A stretch of DNA of 64,000 nt, taken from the NCBI RefSeq assembly GCF_031453995.1, contig NZ_JAVDPZ010000001.1, forward strand, positions 162,413-226,412. Direction: 5' to 3'. Below the pieces are notes generated by a model that made no database searches, was not told the origin of the DNA, and worked only from the letters and a program-made list of their open reading frames with translations. Position numbers and translations under genes: made by a program. Positions 33,211 to 42,118 of this stretch are shown one piece after another. The stretch is from Nitrobacter vulgaris. Lineage in GTDB: Bacteria; Pseudomonadota; Alphaproteobacteria; Rhizobiales; Xanthobacteraceae. The first letter of the stretch is position 1, and every line of letters begins with the position of its first letter.

Positions 33211-34456
33211 GAATTGCGATGATCTCTTCACAATGTTCTGTAGCTTGACGGGTGGCCCCGCGTCCTCAAGGACTTACCAGTCTCCGGTGGCGTGGAGGTC
33301 GGTCGTCACAATTGATGCCGCCTGACTCTTCTTGATTGGCAAGGTCGAAACGCACCGCAAGGGAATGGGAAGGCCCCTGCACAAGCTCAATGCACGCGCT
33401 GTCGCCCCTGGTCCGCGGTTAAGATCAAGAACGGTCGTTTGATATGCGTGTTTCATCGACCCATTCGAGAAGCGGGACGCACCATAGACGCCAACGCGCG
33501 GTGGCTCGTCTTATGGCGACGTTCGATATGGCGCTCACGCGGGCCCATCCTAAGCTTCCTGGTCACGATTATACCCGCCGTGTCTTGTTCGATAGCATCG
33601 CCCGAATTCATCACAAACTAGCCCTGCCAGTCTCGCTTATGCTGCGTCGCGTTCCCCCGAGGCCAGTCAAGTTGGGAGGCTTGGCAGACCATCGCATACA
33701 ATGGGCACTGTTTCCGCACCATGACTACCTGGTGACCTGCCCAGAAATCCCTTAAAGGGACTCGAAAATTAGTGCGCCAAAGTCAAAAATATATGTTTAA
33801 TATCAATGTTTTATTCGTCGCGTGCCCGTGTATTTTTCGGACTAAGCCTATAATTCAAATCCAGCGGCGAGTTGGCACTGAGAAAAGATCGCGCTGCTGT
33901 CGATCTCGGCAGCGACCGCGGGCGGGATAAGCCGGAACTCCAGCCTACTCTGTTTGGAAACTTCGCGAACAATCGCGTTGAATCGGCTAGCACACACCAC
34001 CTGAGCGGTCGGCAGGGCCGTCGCACCAATTTCCTCTGCCGGCGGCCCGACCTCCTGACGACCATGGGATCTCGCCGAATCGCGAGCGCCGGCCTTTGCT
34101 GGCACCGTCGATCCCCCTCCGTCGGGACGGCCTGACGGCCGGTCACCTGGGCGATCGCAGTCGCGTGCTTCGTGCTGCTCCTGAAAACCAAAATCGGCGC
34201 CGCCTTGGTATCGCTAACTGTCTTCTCAATCGAGCCTCGCGATGTAACTGTAGGGAGCGCGCGAGTCCTTTTAGACTTCGAGGATAGGCCAAGCTCAGGA
34301 GGCGAACTTTCGCACGGGTTCGCCGCAGTTCGCGAGGATCAGCAAGGTTGCTCGGCGTTCGTTTATCGCTGCAAGGCCAGCTATGCATCGGCAGATAATG
34401 GAATCGTTTCAACGCGATAGAAGCGCAGTCCGGCTCCAGCCCGGATTGCCAACCAT
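33211..34456. other. Degenerate spacer before the integrase
   Basis: About 1.25 kb with frames on both strands but none that resembles a known protein or has good codon structure throughout. A minus-strand frame at 33848-34105 (ending in QCQLAAGFEL) is the most protein-like, yet I cannot support it. The TTGCCAACCA motif at 34447-34456 borders the integrase gene. Confidence 0.45.
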
Positions 34457-35701
34457 TTAGCCGGGCTTTCTCTTGCTCCCCAGCACGTGAATGCGCTGCG
34501 ACTCCCAGCCGCTTTCGAGCAGCTTCATGGCGCTGCGCGCGAGCCGAAATTTACTAACTTCCTTTGAGTATCGATGCACCATCGCCGCAGACATCCCGAC
34601 GATTGCAGAAACATGCTCTTCGGAACATCCGACCTCTAGGAGCATGTTCACCGCGTTTTTCCTGAGGCCGTGGAACACCCATCGGCGCTGGCGGAACAAT
34701 GCCATTTCCGGCTTGTCGAGTTCGCGACCCCACGCGGTCTTGAATCCTTCGTACGACCAGGCGACGCCGTCGGCCCGCAGATGCAAGGCGATACTCGGAC
34801 TGTCGCTATCCACCGGCGCCGCGTCGATTAGCGAGCGGTATTCAGAGTGGATTTGCACTGGCACGCGGTCGCTCGTCTTTTGGGCCACCAAGGGCATCTC
34901 GGTGGCGGCGGCGAGGGGGCGCCGCATTTTCAGGACATCGACCTTGCGCTGACCTGTGAACAATCCCGAATACACCGCGAGATGCAGATCGACCCGGGCG
35001 TGTTCAAAAAACAGTTCGAAGGCTTCTGGCGGCCAGGGCGAATATGTGCCGGCACTGTCCGGCGTCTCGGTGTGATCGACGGGATTGTCCGAGCGGTAAC
35101 CACGTGGGATGCCCCAAGAAATCAGGCGCGACAATGTTGACCGGAAGACCCGGCCGGCGGCCGGCGTCTCGCGAAACGCCTTATCCAGCACTTTCTGAAT
35201 TTCGAAGGCCTCAAGACTGGCCACAGGGTCATCGCCCCAAGCCTCTTCGATGGTATCTAGGTTGCGAGCGTATTGCTCCTGAGTGCTCTCAGCGATGCCT
35301 TGCCGCTCGTTACCTTCCGCGTCGAATTTTACTTGATAGGCGGCGCTTTCCCTGAACTCCAGGATCAGGGCGGAGAACGTTCGACGGATCCCCGCGGCGA
35401 GAGCGCGGCCCATGCCGTCGGCCTTGTCCACAGCCTTCCAGAAATCCTCAACGTTTTTCGGATCCGGCAAGGTGTGCCGACGGCCGGTGGCGTCGAGGAA
35501 TGACCATTCCCACGTCGAGGCCAGCAGCGTGGCTTCGAGCTGAGATAGCTGCGCAAGGCGAGTCGTGAACTCCACGGACAATGGCGTGCCAAGCAACCGG
35601 ACCCGCGGCCACTGTTTCGCGGTGCGGCGGAATTTCTCGAAATAATAGAAGGTTCGCCCGTTCGCCTTATGAACCGGACGAACATACTTAGGCAGGTCCA
35701 C
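34457..35701 (-). CDS. int: Tyrosine-type site-specific integrase
   Basis: This encodes a phage-type integrase of about 414 residues. It has an N-terminal arm-binding region, a SAM-like core-binding domain (TQEQYARNLDTIEEAWGDDP) and a catalytic domain with Arg in GLFTGQRKVDVLKM, the HxxR pair in FHGLRKNAVNMLLEVG, and the nucleophile in VHRYSKEV. GTG 35701, preceded by AGGAGCGGAGG, is my start; an upstream TTG at 35728 would add nine residues. It overlaps the HTH gene upstream by 14 bp, so the two are co-expressed. It is the only intact integrase in the island and presumably recombines at the tRNA-Lys att core. Confidence 0.9.
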   Translation of the reverse strand: MDLPKYVRPVHKANGRTFYYFEKFRRTAKQWPRVRLLGTPLSVEFTTRLAQLSQLEATLLASTWEWSFLDATGRRHTLPDPKNVEDFWKAVDKADGMGRALAAGIRRTFSALILEFRESAAYQVKFDAEGNERQGIAESTQEQYARNLDTIEEAWGDDPVASLEAFEIQKVLDKAFRETPAAGRVFRSTLSRLISWGIPRGYRSDNPVDHTETPDSAGTYSPWPPEAFELFFEHARVDLHLAVYSGLFTGQRKVDVLKMRRPLAAATEMPLVAQKTSDRVPVQIHSEYRSLIDAAPVDSDSPSIALHLRADGVAWSYEGFKTAWGRELDKPEMALFRQRRWVFHGLRKNAVNMLLEVGCSEEHVSAIVGMSAAMVHRYSKEVSKFRLARSAMKLLESGWESQRIHVLGSKRKPG

Positions 35702-36023
35702 GGTGCCGCCTCCGCTCCTTGGCCTCAATGAACCGGTCCCCCATGCTGGCGGTAGCGCCTTGCGCTGATTCAGCCTGCGCGACGCGAGTGCCGTCGGTCA
35801 ATCCGAACAATTGAGGCGTGCGTAATTTTCGCCACTGGTCGATGGCCTCCAGGCAGAAACAACCCGTGTCCGGATCGGCTTCTGGAAATCCTCTTGCCAA
35901 AAGCCGCGGCAAGAGCTGGTTGAATCGCTCGACTGTCAAATGGAGCCGACGTGCGGCTTTCTCGGGTGGCACATCGCCGGGATCCACCCTGAAGCGAACA
36001 TCTGAGGGGGTTGGCGCAATCAT
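35688..36023 (-). CDS. Helix-turn-helix protein, probable excisionase/regulator
   Basis: This encodes a 111-residue basic protein. VPPEKAARRLHLTVERFNQL then LARGFPEADPDTGCFCLEAI reads like the helix-turn-helix and wing found in small proteins located just upstream of rhizobial integrases. It probably directs excision or controls the integrase, with which it overlaps. The tail (ERRRHRGPA) is basic. A G-rich hairpin lies just upstream at 36130-36159. Confidence 0.7.
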   Translation of the reverse strand: MIAPTPSDVRFRVDPGDVPPEKAARRLHLTVERFNQLLPRLLARGFPEADPDTGCFCLEAIDQWRKLRTPQLFGLTDGTRVAQAESAQGATASMGDRFIEAKERRRHRGPA

Positions 36024-36129
36024 GCCGCGCCCCCGCCAGTCCTAAAGCCGGACTGAAATGGCAGGCTGGGGTCCGGATTTTGAAACCGATCCCCACCTGT
36101 TTTCGGCAGCTCTTTGCCACCACACCACA

Positions 36130-36159
36130 CCCCCCCACCCCATAAGGATGTGGGGTGGG
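36130..36159. promoter_or_regulatory. Perfect 11-bp G/C hairpin between primase and HTH gene
   Basis: CCCCCACCCCA (36130-36140) and TGGGGTGGGGG (36149-36159) are exact complements with the 8-nt loop TAAGGATG. Runs of G also make a G-quadruplex possible on the plus strand. It lies between the primase stop (36222) and the HTH start (36023). It could be a terminator, an attenuator or a replication-associated structure; no T-run follows. Confidence 0.55.
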
Positions 36160-36221
36160 GGTGTTCTTTGTGAGCCGGTTTCCTCACCGACCTCACCTCA
36201 CCTGTGGGGGTGGTGGGGAAA

Positions 36222-38459
36222 TCAAGCATTTGCCCACTCCCCAACGATGATAAAGGGACGGTCGTTGCCCCTGTCGTCTTTATCGACCTGCTTCTTGAGC
36301 GCCCCGGAAGCCAGCCAGACCTTTAGTAGGTGGCTTGCCTTGCGCTTATCCTTCGGCTTTTTCAAATCCAGCCGTAGCACCTCGGCAAGGGCATGACCTG
36401 CCCAATCCCGGGCTTGGGGGTGGGCCCTGTAGCAGCCCTTGGAGACGGCGGCTTGCACCGCCCGCAGGTCGCTGACGGTCACGTCCGCCATGAGGTCCGG
36501 CCACTGCCAAGGAACGACCACGCCGACGCTGTCCCCATATCCATCCTTCTGGTTGCCGATGTCGATACTTTTAAGGTGGTACCAGTCCGAAGTTTCAGCG
36601 GGCGGCGCGAGGTTGCCTTTGTCAACGAAGACCCTGAAGTAACTGCGGGGGACGTCTACGCCCGCAGTCTCGCCTTCCGCCTTCGACATGCGATTGAGGA
36701 CCCTGACGCTTCGGCAGCCATCGGTTAGAGCTTTGCCCCCGCGCGCCGATTCCGCGGTCGTTTCGGCTTCACCCGCGGAGGATTTCCGGCTGTGGTGAAC
36801 AAGTTCGATACTGCAATTCGCACTCTGCGCGACCCGTCCCCAAGCCTTGACGATACGGTCCATGGCACCGTTATCGTTTTCCGGGGCGTCGTGAGAGGAG
36901 ACAAATGGATCGACGACGATATGATCGATGCCACGCGCCACGAGTTCGGCAACCAGGGCGTCAACAATGGGCTCCAAGATTGTGGTCCCAGATCGGTCGG
37001 TGAGCGTGATGACTAGCCGCTGATCCCGGCCGCTATCGACAAACAGGTAGCCCTCAATGTCACGAGGGCACAACGCAAAGTGCTGCGCAGTGGCTTGGAC
37101 GTGCCGGACGATTTCTTCGTGCGGATCCTCCAAATTCCATAGCCAGACCCGAAGACGGCAGGCCGGCTGCACACCCAAAAGAGGCTTGCCCGAAACCATC
37201 GCCAGCGACTCGGTGACGATCAGGCTCGACTTTCCGACGCCACCCGGCGCGATAGTTGCGCTGACGAATTTCCGGATTAGGTGCCGGCCATAGATGAAAT
37301 CGCGGCGCGGAATTGTTGCCGGATCTGTCCAGGCGTACGGAGTGGCCTTGATCGAGTTCCTGGCCACATTTGCCATTATGGCAGGGGTGTACACTGGAGT
37401 TTCAGCGACAATTTTTTCGAGAGCGCCAAGCGTGCCGTCGCGCTGTATCCAGTCCGTCACATCGCCTTTCGGCGGCAATTCCGGGAAGTGGATTACGCGG
37501 ACACTTTTGGCAACCAGGACCGCCAGCGCAGCCTTCTTCTCGGCGTGGTCACATCCAGGCTGATCGTTGTCAGCGACAACGATCACATCGCGACCGCGGA
37601 CATATTCTTCGCAACCGGAGGGAAGGCCGTCGCCAACCCCGCCAAAAGTGAAGGCGAGGGCGCCCCGCGAGCGAAGGGTGTCAGCGTCCTTTTCGCCTTC
37701 TGTCCAATAAAGGGCATTGTCTGATTGCGACGGATCGAACGGGTTACGATCGAACCCGTCCGACACGCCGACGAACGGCGCCTCCCTGTAGCCACTTGGT
37801 TTTCGAAGTTGCCAGCCCGTCACACCATCAGCGCACGTCACACGGTACCAATTGAGCGCGCCAGCATGGTTGCGGCGGATTATTTTAATGCGAACGCCGG
37901 TCGTACCCACTGTGTACACATGCCGGCGGGCCTCATCGTTGTGATGCGGCGGACCTTCCTCACCGGCCTTCTCGAAGCGTGGCTTTCCTTCATGGTCCGG
38001 CAACGTGCGAGCCGGAAAGCCGGCAGGATCCCGGAGAGTGTCCAGCGGGCTCATGACAGCAGAGATCGGCTTGGCCAGGGGCAGCGCATGGATTTTTGCC
38101 GTCCGCGGTGTGCGGCTGACGCCAAGAATATTGTCAACCGCCTTCGCGGCTTCCAGTAGAGTTACCCCATTGAGGTAACTGTAGAGATCGATCATGTCGC
38201 CACCGGACTCGCCGGTCGCAAAATCGCTCCAAACACCGCTGCGCAAGCTGATGCTAAAACTGCCGGCTTTCTTGTCGCCACGCGTGGGATTGACGGCAAC
38301 CCACTCATCGCCTCGGCGATAGCCAGCTGGGAGCCAGCGGCGAATGAGGCTTTCGATTGAGCCCACTGATGCAGCTTTGATGGCGGCGAAGTCCAGACGC
38401 TGCCCTGCGCCATGGTTGCAGCCGTCGCGCTGGCTTTTTACTTCGAAGATGGGGGTCAT
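36222..38459 (-). CDS. Bifunctional Toprim primase / RecA-like helicase of a satellite element
   Basis: This encodes a 745-residue replication protein. Residues about 40-110 resemble a primase N-terminal module (VAVNPTRGDKKAGSFSI and WSDFATGESGGDMIDL). A Toprim domain follows (YWTEGEKDADTL at 251-262, VIVVADNDQPGCDHA near 292-306), then a RepA-like RecA ATPase with Walker A IAPGGVGKSS (403-412) and IDHIVVDPFVSSHD as Walker B. The C-terminal 100 residues look like a DNA-binding region. P4-like satellites and integrative elements use such fusions to replicate on their own. Its start overlaps the small gene upstream by 4 bp. Confidence 0.85.
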   Translation of the reverse strand: MTPIFEVKSQRDGCNHGAGQRLDFAAIKAASVGSIESLIRRWLPAGYRRGDEWVAVNPTRGDKKAGSFSISLRSGVWSDFATGESGGDMIDLYSYLNGVTLLEAAKAVDNILGVSRTPRTAKIHALPLAKPISAVMSPLDTLRDPAGFPARTLPDHEGKPRFEKAGEEGPPHHNDEARRHVYTVGTTGVRIKIIRRNHAGALNWYRVTCADGVTGWQLRKPSGYREAPFVGVSDGFDRNPFDPSQSDNALYWTEGEKDADTLRSRGALAFTFGGVGDGLPSGCEEYVRGRDVIVVADNDQPGCDHAEKKAALAVLVAKSVRVIHFPELPPKGDVTDWIQRDGTLGALEKIVAETPVYTPAIMANVARNSIKATPYAWTDPATIPRRDFIYGRHLIRKFVSATIAPGGVGKSSLIVTESLAMVSGKPLLGVQPACRLRVWLWNLEDPHEEIVRHVQATAQHFALCPRDIEGYLFVDSGRDQRLVITLTDRSGTTILEPIVDALVAELVARGIDHIVVDPFVSSHDAPENDNGAMDRIVKAWGRVAQSANCSIELVHHSRKSSAGEAETTAESARGGKALTDGCRSVRVLNRMSKAEGETAGVDVPRSYFRVFVDKGNLAPPAETSDWYHLKSIDIGNQKDGYGDSVGVVVPWQWPDLMADVTVSDLRAVQAAVSKGCYRAHPQARDWAGHALAEVLRLDLKKPKDKRKASHLLKVWLASGALKKQVDKDDRGNDRPFIIVGEWANA

Positions 38460-38761
38460 GACGCCTCCGCTTCGTTGAGGGTGTCCACAACCCTCTGAAC
38501 CTCGGCTAACAGCCCCGCAATGGCCGCGATCCGGTGCGCGCCAAACTCAAACGTTTGGCCAGTCCGGCGGGCTCCTGCTGCGGTGATTTTCCATCGGCTA
38601 AGCGCAACGGTTGGTTTTCCATTGCGCATCACGATTTCGGCGCGAAATCGCTGGTAAGCATTGAGGGGAAATTCGGACACCACAATATTGGCGTCCGTCG
38701 TTCGAGACGGCGGCTGTGAGTATGCCCGCGCGCTCGCATTGGCGTGCTGCTGCGTAGTCAT
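38456..38761 (-). CDS. Small PC4-like protein
   Basis: This encodes a 101-residue protein whose middle (FRAEIVMRNGKPTVALSRWK, then RTGQTFEFGAHRI) resembles the bacterial p15/PC4 single-stranded-DNA-binding fold found next to element primases. The N-terminal 30 residues are unstructured. It is coupled to the primase gene by a 4-bp overlap, which fits a role in replication. The family assignment is tentative. Confidence 0.5.
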   Translation of the reverse strand: MTTQQHANASARAYSQPPSRTTDANIVVSEFPLNAYQRFRAEIVMRNGKPTVALSRWKITAAGARRTGQTFEFGAHRIAAIAGLLAEVQRVVDTLNEAEAS

Positions 38762-39068
38762 AGGACCTCGACCGCGCTCAATGGCGCGTGAACGGTTCAG
38801 TTTCGGGTGAACAGCGATTGCTCGCCGCGCAGCGTCTCGTCGCTACGACACGAAACAGTCCGGTATCGTCGGTCTGACCACGAAGTCGCCCGGTTACGCC
38901 CGGCGGCAGCGGAACGCCCATCAAACGTGGCTGGCGGCAACCACAAGGCCACTATCGCGGGCCCTCACGTAACGCTCTTTTGGGTAGGCGGCACCCTGGA
39001 CCAATTTCGCCGGCCCTGCGTGTCGCCCGAAGTCAGCCGGCGGCGCTGTGGACCCGTGCCGTTGGTCC
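38762..39068. other. Gap upstream of the replication operon
   Basis: About 300 bp with no gene on either strand that I can support. It probably contains the promoter for the minus-strand replication and integration genes. Confidence 0.4.
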
Positions 39069-39395
39069 CTACGGAAGTTTTCGATTCACCAACCTGTCGT
39101 AATCAGCCAGGGATGCCATGGGGCGCAACCCGAGGCGTGGCGGCAGCTGGGTTTCAAGTTCTTGGACGCGGGCTTCCAGGGACAGGATCGTGCCGTTAAG
39201 TTCTTCGATCTGCGTTTGCTGTGATTTGATGCGGTCACTTTGCTTGCGCGTCGTTTCCATCGCGCGATCACGCTCTTCCTCGGCGGCCTGCTTCGCCTTG
39301 CGTTCATTGAGCATCACCGAAACGGGAACCGATTTCGCTTCCGCTTTGTCCGCTGCTGCTGGCGCGGGGGCCGAATCTGGCAAATCACCTATCAT
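39069..39395 (-). CDS. Coiled-coil hypothetical protein
   Basis: This encodes a protein of about 108 residues. After a Pro/Ala-rich leader there is one long coiled coil (ERKAKQAAEEERDRAMETTR, IKSQQTQIEELNGTILSLEA) and a C-terminal phrase ALRPMASLADYDRLV-like (actual LRPMASLADYDRLVNRKLP). I placed the start at MIGDLPDS; an earlier ATG at 39497 would add an unconserved cysteine-rich leader. No domain is known. Its place upstream of the satellite replication genes suggests that it belongs to that element. Confidence 0.5.
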   Translation of the reverse strand: MIGDLPDSAPAPAAADKAEAKSVPVSVMLNERKAKQAAEEERDRAMETTRKQSDRIKSQQTQIEELNGTILSLEARVQELETQLPPRLGLRPMASLADYDRLVNRKLP

Positions 39396-39769
39396 AGATG
39401 GGATTATGCCGTACCTGTTATGTGCGCACAATAGCAGCCAGCAGCGTTCCCCGGTATTACACAGCTGCTTCAGGGATTGGCTGGTAAAGGCCGTCAAGCC
39501 ATGAATACTTGCTCATTGGTAAGGAAGTCCTCCGCGCAGCTGCTTTTCTTGCCTCTAATTAAAAAAATTCACGCTATGTCGGTAAGGCCGCATCCGTGGC
39601 GATGTTGCTGATGCGAGCATCCTTGGCACCTGGGACACGCAGCTTTGCAGAGAGCGGGGGCGTTCCAAACCCGCGGCTCGTGCCAGAAGAACCCTCAGGA
39701 TCCGCGCCCTTTTCGTAGCGGCATGGAGATCGCCACCGATCGCAGGAGGCGTCCGGACTACCGGGCCGG

Positions 39770-40440
39770 TCGACGAGGCGGCAGCGGAGGCCAATGCGGC
39801 CGCGCTGCCCGCGCCGGAGGCGAAGGGAGAAACACTCCGGCCTCGTCGTCCCGGAGCCTCGCCAATAAGCTGGTGACGGCCGGACGCACCGTCTCGGGGC
39901 TGTCTACCCCGGCCACGTCCAGCCGGAATACTCCAAGATGTCGCCCGCCAGGACGCCGCGTACCGGGAGCTGACGGAACTCCAGGAAGCAGGCTACGACC
40001 TACAGGGAGCGTGGGAAACCGTGCGGGAGCGGCATCTATTCCCGCTGGAAGCCGGCAGCCTGACAGAAATGATCCAGCGCGAAGCCCACGAGTGGCGCCC
40101 GAGCCCGCCGGCGACGGCAACAGAGACCCTGCACGCGGCGACGCGGAGCGGGCGAGGGAAATCGAAATCCCGCACCCGAGCGGATCGAAAACCAAGTAAA
40201 GAACGAGGAGCCGTCACACTCGGCGGCCACTCCTGCAACGCAGATCGCCGACAATTTTGTCATCGGCCACAAGGACGAGATCGGCGAGGGCGGCAAGCAG
40301 CAGAAGGTTTGCCAAAACCTCGCGGCCATCCGCCTGATCAAACAGCTTGCAGAGGAATACCCGTACAAGCGAGAAGCCGCAGTCCTGGTGGCAGCGGATC
40401 GCGGGCTAGGGCGGTCCTACCACTCTGACATTATTTTTTG
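39770..40440 (+). pseudogene. Remnant of a plasmid/ICE adenine-methylase-helicase (SNF2/N6-Mtase type)
   Basis: Pieces in two plus-strand frames fit the start of the very large DNA methylase/helicase proteins of plasmids and integrative elements. One frame has GILQDVARQDAAYRELTELQ and AWETVRERHLFPLEAGSLTE; a shifted frame has IADNFVIGHKDEIGEGGKQQ and QNLAAIRLIKQLAEE. The rest of a protein of well over 1000 residues is missing. Frameshifts and truncation show that it is dead, a leftover of an earlier conjugative or plasmid-like element. Confidence 0.5.
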
Positions 40441-40473
40441 GAACGGAGATTGCGTCGATCGGGGTGTAGCCAG

Positions 40474-40683
40474 TTACAAAACTCCCGCGAACGTCGCCGG
40501 ATCAATTCCGTCAGCCTTAAGCCGATCGATGACGCTGCGCCGAACATACTCGGAAACGGTCATGAGATTTTTTGCGGCCGCGCGATTGATCGCGGGTGGC
40601 AATGAGGCAGGGCAACGAAAAAGCACGCGATCTGTGAAGCGCGCAGAATCGTCACTGGAGGATTTTTCGATGGCGAGGCCCAT
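40474..40683 (-). CDS. Ribbon-helix-helix small protein
   Basis: This encodes a 69-residue protein with VLFRCPASLPPAINRAAAKN and MTVSEYVRRSVIDRLKADGI, a strand followed by two helices typical of Arc/MetJ-type DNA-binding antitoxins and plasmid regulators. No toxin partner is evident next door. An ATG preceded by AGATCACC-type sequence gives a weak ribosome site. It may be a stranded regulator in the island debris. Confidence 0.55.
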   Translation of the reverse strand: MGLAIEKSSSDDSARFTDRVLFRCPASLPPAINRAAAKNLMTVSEYVRRSVIDRLKADGIDPATFAGVL

Positions 40684-41090
40684 GGTGATCTCCGGACGCT
40701 AGGTCGAATCGTGCGGACCCTGGACCGCGGAGGGGCAAGACTTGCTGCTAGGGAATGGCCAGTGGCGCGCCAGTCAGCCAGTACCGACAATGTAAGATCA
40801 TCGCCGAAGGATTTCAATTGCATTCATGGTCCACCCAAGTGGCCTCGCCTGGCTAGGCGAAGGTGACACGTAACCATCGTGGCAAGAAAGCGCGCCAGCC
40901 GGAACACGCCAACAATCGAGACCAAGCGCATCGCCGTTCATCCATCGTATCGGGGTAATGGGCCCTGTCGTCCAGGAGACGCGCATAGAGGGGTCGGACC
41001 CCATAGCCTTGATTGTAAAAGCACGGGCGGCGGCGGCGGTGCGCGATGGATCCAAACCCAGCATCAACATTCCGGCTGTCTTCAGAAATT
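40684..41090. other. Degenerate DNA, no gene seen
   Basis: About 400 bp between the RHH gene and the integrase remnant. Overlapping frames on both strands have no family resemblance. It is probably decayed integrase or adjoining element DNA. Confidence 0.4.
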
Positions 41091-41720
41091 TCACCATTTC
41101 CCGGAAGATCTCGGCACCCGCGATAGGATCTCCTCGCTTCCTCGTAAAACAAGGTGGGGACCTTGCCCCACGGTCGCTTCCCGAGGGTGCAACGCCATTT
41201 CGCCGGTCTTGCAGTGCTCGATCCGGATCTGGGTAGGACCGCTCTTGCCGCGGTAGCCATTCCAGCTGACATAGCCCCGCCAGCACTTTCTCCGGGTTGC
41301 AGCCATTCAAAGCAGATCACCGCGGCCGCTTGCGGCATCGAAATGCCCGACGTTCACCGCGCCCGACGAGGGTAGACATAATCGCGTGTCGCGGCCGGTT
41401 TTGTGGCCAAGCGCCGGCGTCTCATCGCCACGCCTTCCCCAGGGACAGACCTCCTTGTTGAACGGGCCGGGAGGCAACCGCCGTATCACTTCCCAGCATC
41501 GGCTGACCGCAGCCACCATCTCGGCGGTGCGCGGCCGCTCGTTCTTGCCTTTGCGGACCGACGTCGATCGCACCAGCTCGTAAAGCGCATCCGCCACCTC
41601 CGGCACGATCGCCATGATCGGCCGCGCGCCGATCTGGATCCCGAATTTACCTTTGAGGTCGCGGATCAGCGCGATGGTGTTTTCGTGGTCTGGCGCGGGG
41701 AGATAACCCCTCAAGCTGGA
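41090..41720 (-). pseudogene. Decayed tyrosine integrase next to tRNA-Lys
   Basis: Minus-strand pieces in more than one frame read like a phage integrase: TAEMVAAVSRCWEVIRRLPP (core-binding domain) and then VSWNGYRGKSGPTQIRIEHC followed by KTGEMALHP, plus LFYEEA and ILSRVPR, which fit the first half of the catalytic domain. The HxxR and tyrosine segments are missing. It lies 175 bp from the tRNA, the place where an integrase of a tRNA-targeting island usually sits. It is probably the integrase of an earlier arrival. Confidence 0.6.
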
Positions 41721-41894
41721 GCGCGTTACCACCCGTCCGCAAGCCGCTAGAATTGATGCGTCTCGACCGCTGGTCAACGAGAGTAGAACGGCGCGAGAAC
41801 AGAAGTTTGCCAACCAACCACCTAATGTTGCCAACCACCTGCAGTCGCGCAGCGGGGCTGCGGTTGAAGAAGTGAGCGTTTGGTAGAGTTTACA

Positions 41895-41939
41895 TGGTGA
41901 GCGCGGAGGGACTCGAACCCTCGACCCCATGATTAAAAG
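41895..41939 (-). repeat. Right attachment repeat within tRNA-Lys
   Basis: Identical over 45 bp to 15615-15659. It spans the anticodon loop to CCA, the usual crossover region for tyrosine integrases in tRNA genes. The two copies are 26,280 bp apart and in the same orientation. Confidence 0.92.
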
Positions 41940-41970
41940 TCACGTGCTCTACCACCTGAGCTACGCGCTC
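41895..41970 (-). tRNA. tRNA-Lys(UUU)
   Basis: The 76-nt gene has a 7-bp acceptor stem (GAGCGCG/CGCGCTC), D-arm GCTC-AGGTGGTA-GAGC, anticodon loop CTTTTAA (anticodon TTT), T-arm GAGGG-TTCGAGT-CCCTC, discriminator A and an encoded CCA. It is complete and should be functional. Its 3' 45 nt are duplicated at 15615-15659, so it is the integration target of the island and is rebuilt by it. Confidence 0.95.
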
Positions 41971-42118
41971 ACATGTCGCGCTGTGTAGGGGGCCAGTCCG
42001 CGCTGGTCAATAGCGCCCGTGCCTGCGCGGGATAATGCACAACACAATTAACCCATCCAAATCCGGGTCTTAGAGACAAAACTTTTCAGCAGCCTACAAA
42101 CGGTGGATGCCGGCCGGA

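Noticed and set aside
33444..33755. 103-codon plus frame in the degenerate spacer
   Set aside because: No family resemblance, no convincing start, surrounded by decayed DNA.
39645..40199. 184-codon Pro/Arg/Gly-rich plus frame
   Set aside because: Out of frame with the recognisable methylase-helicase pieces; composition artefact.
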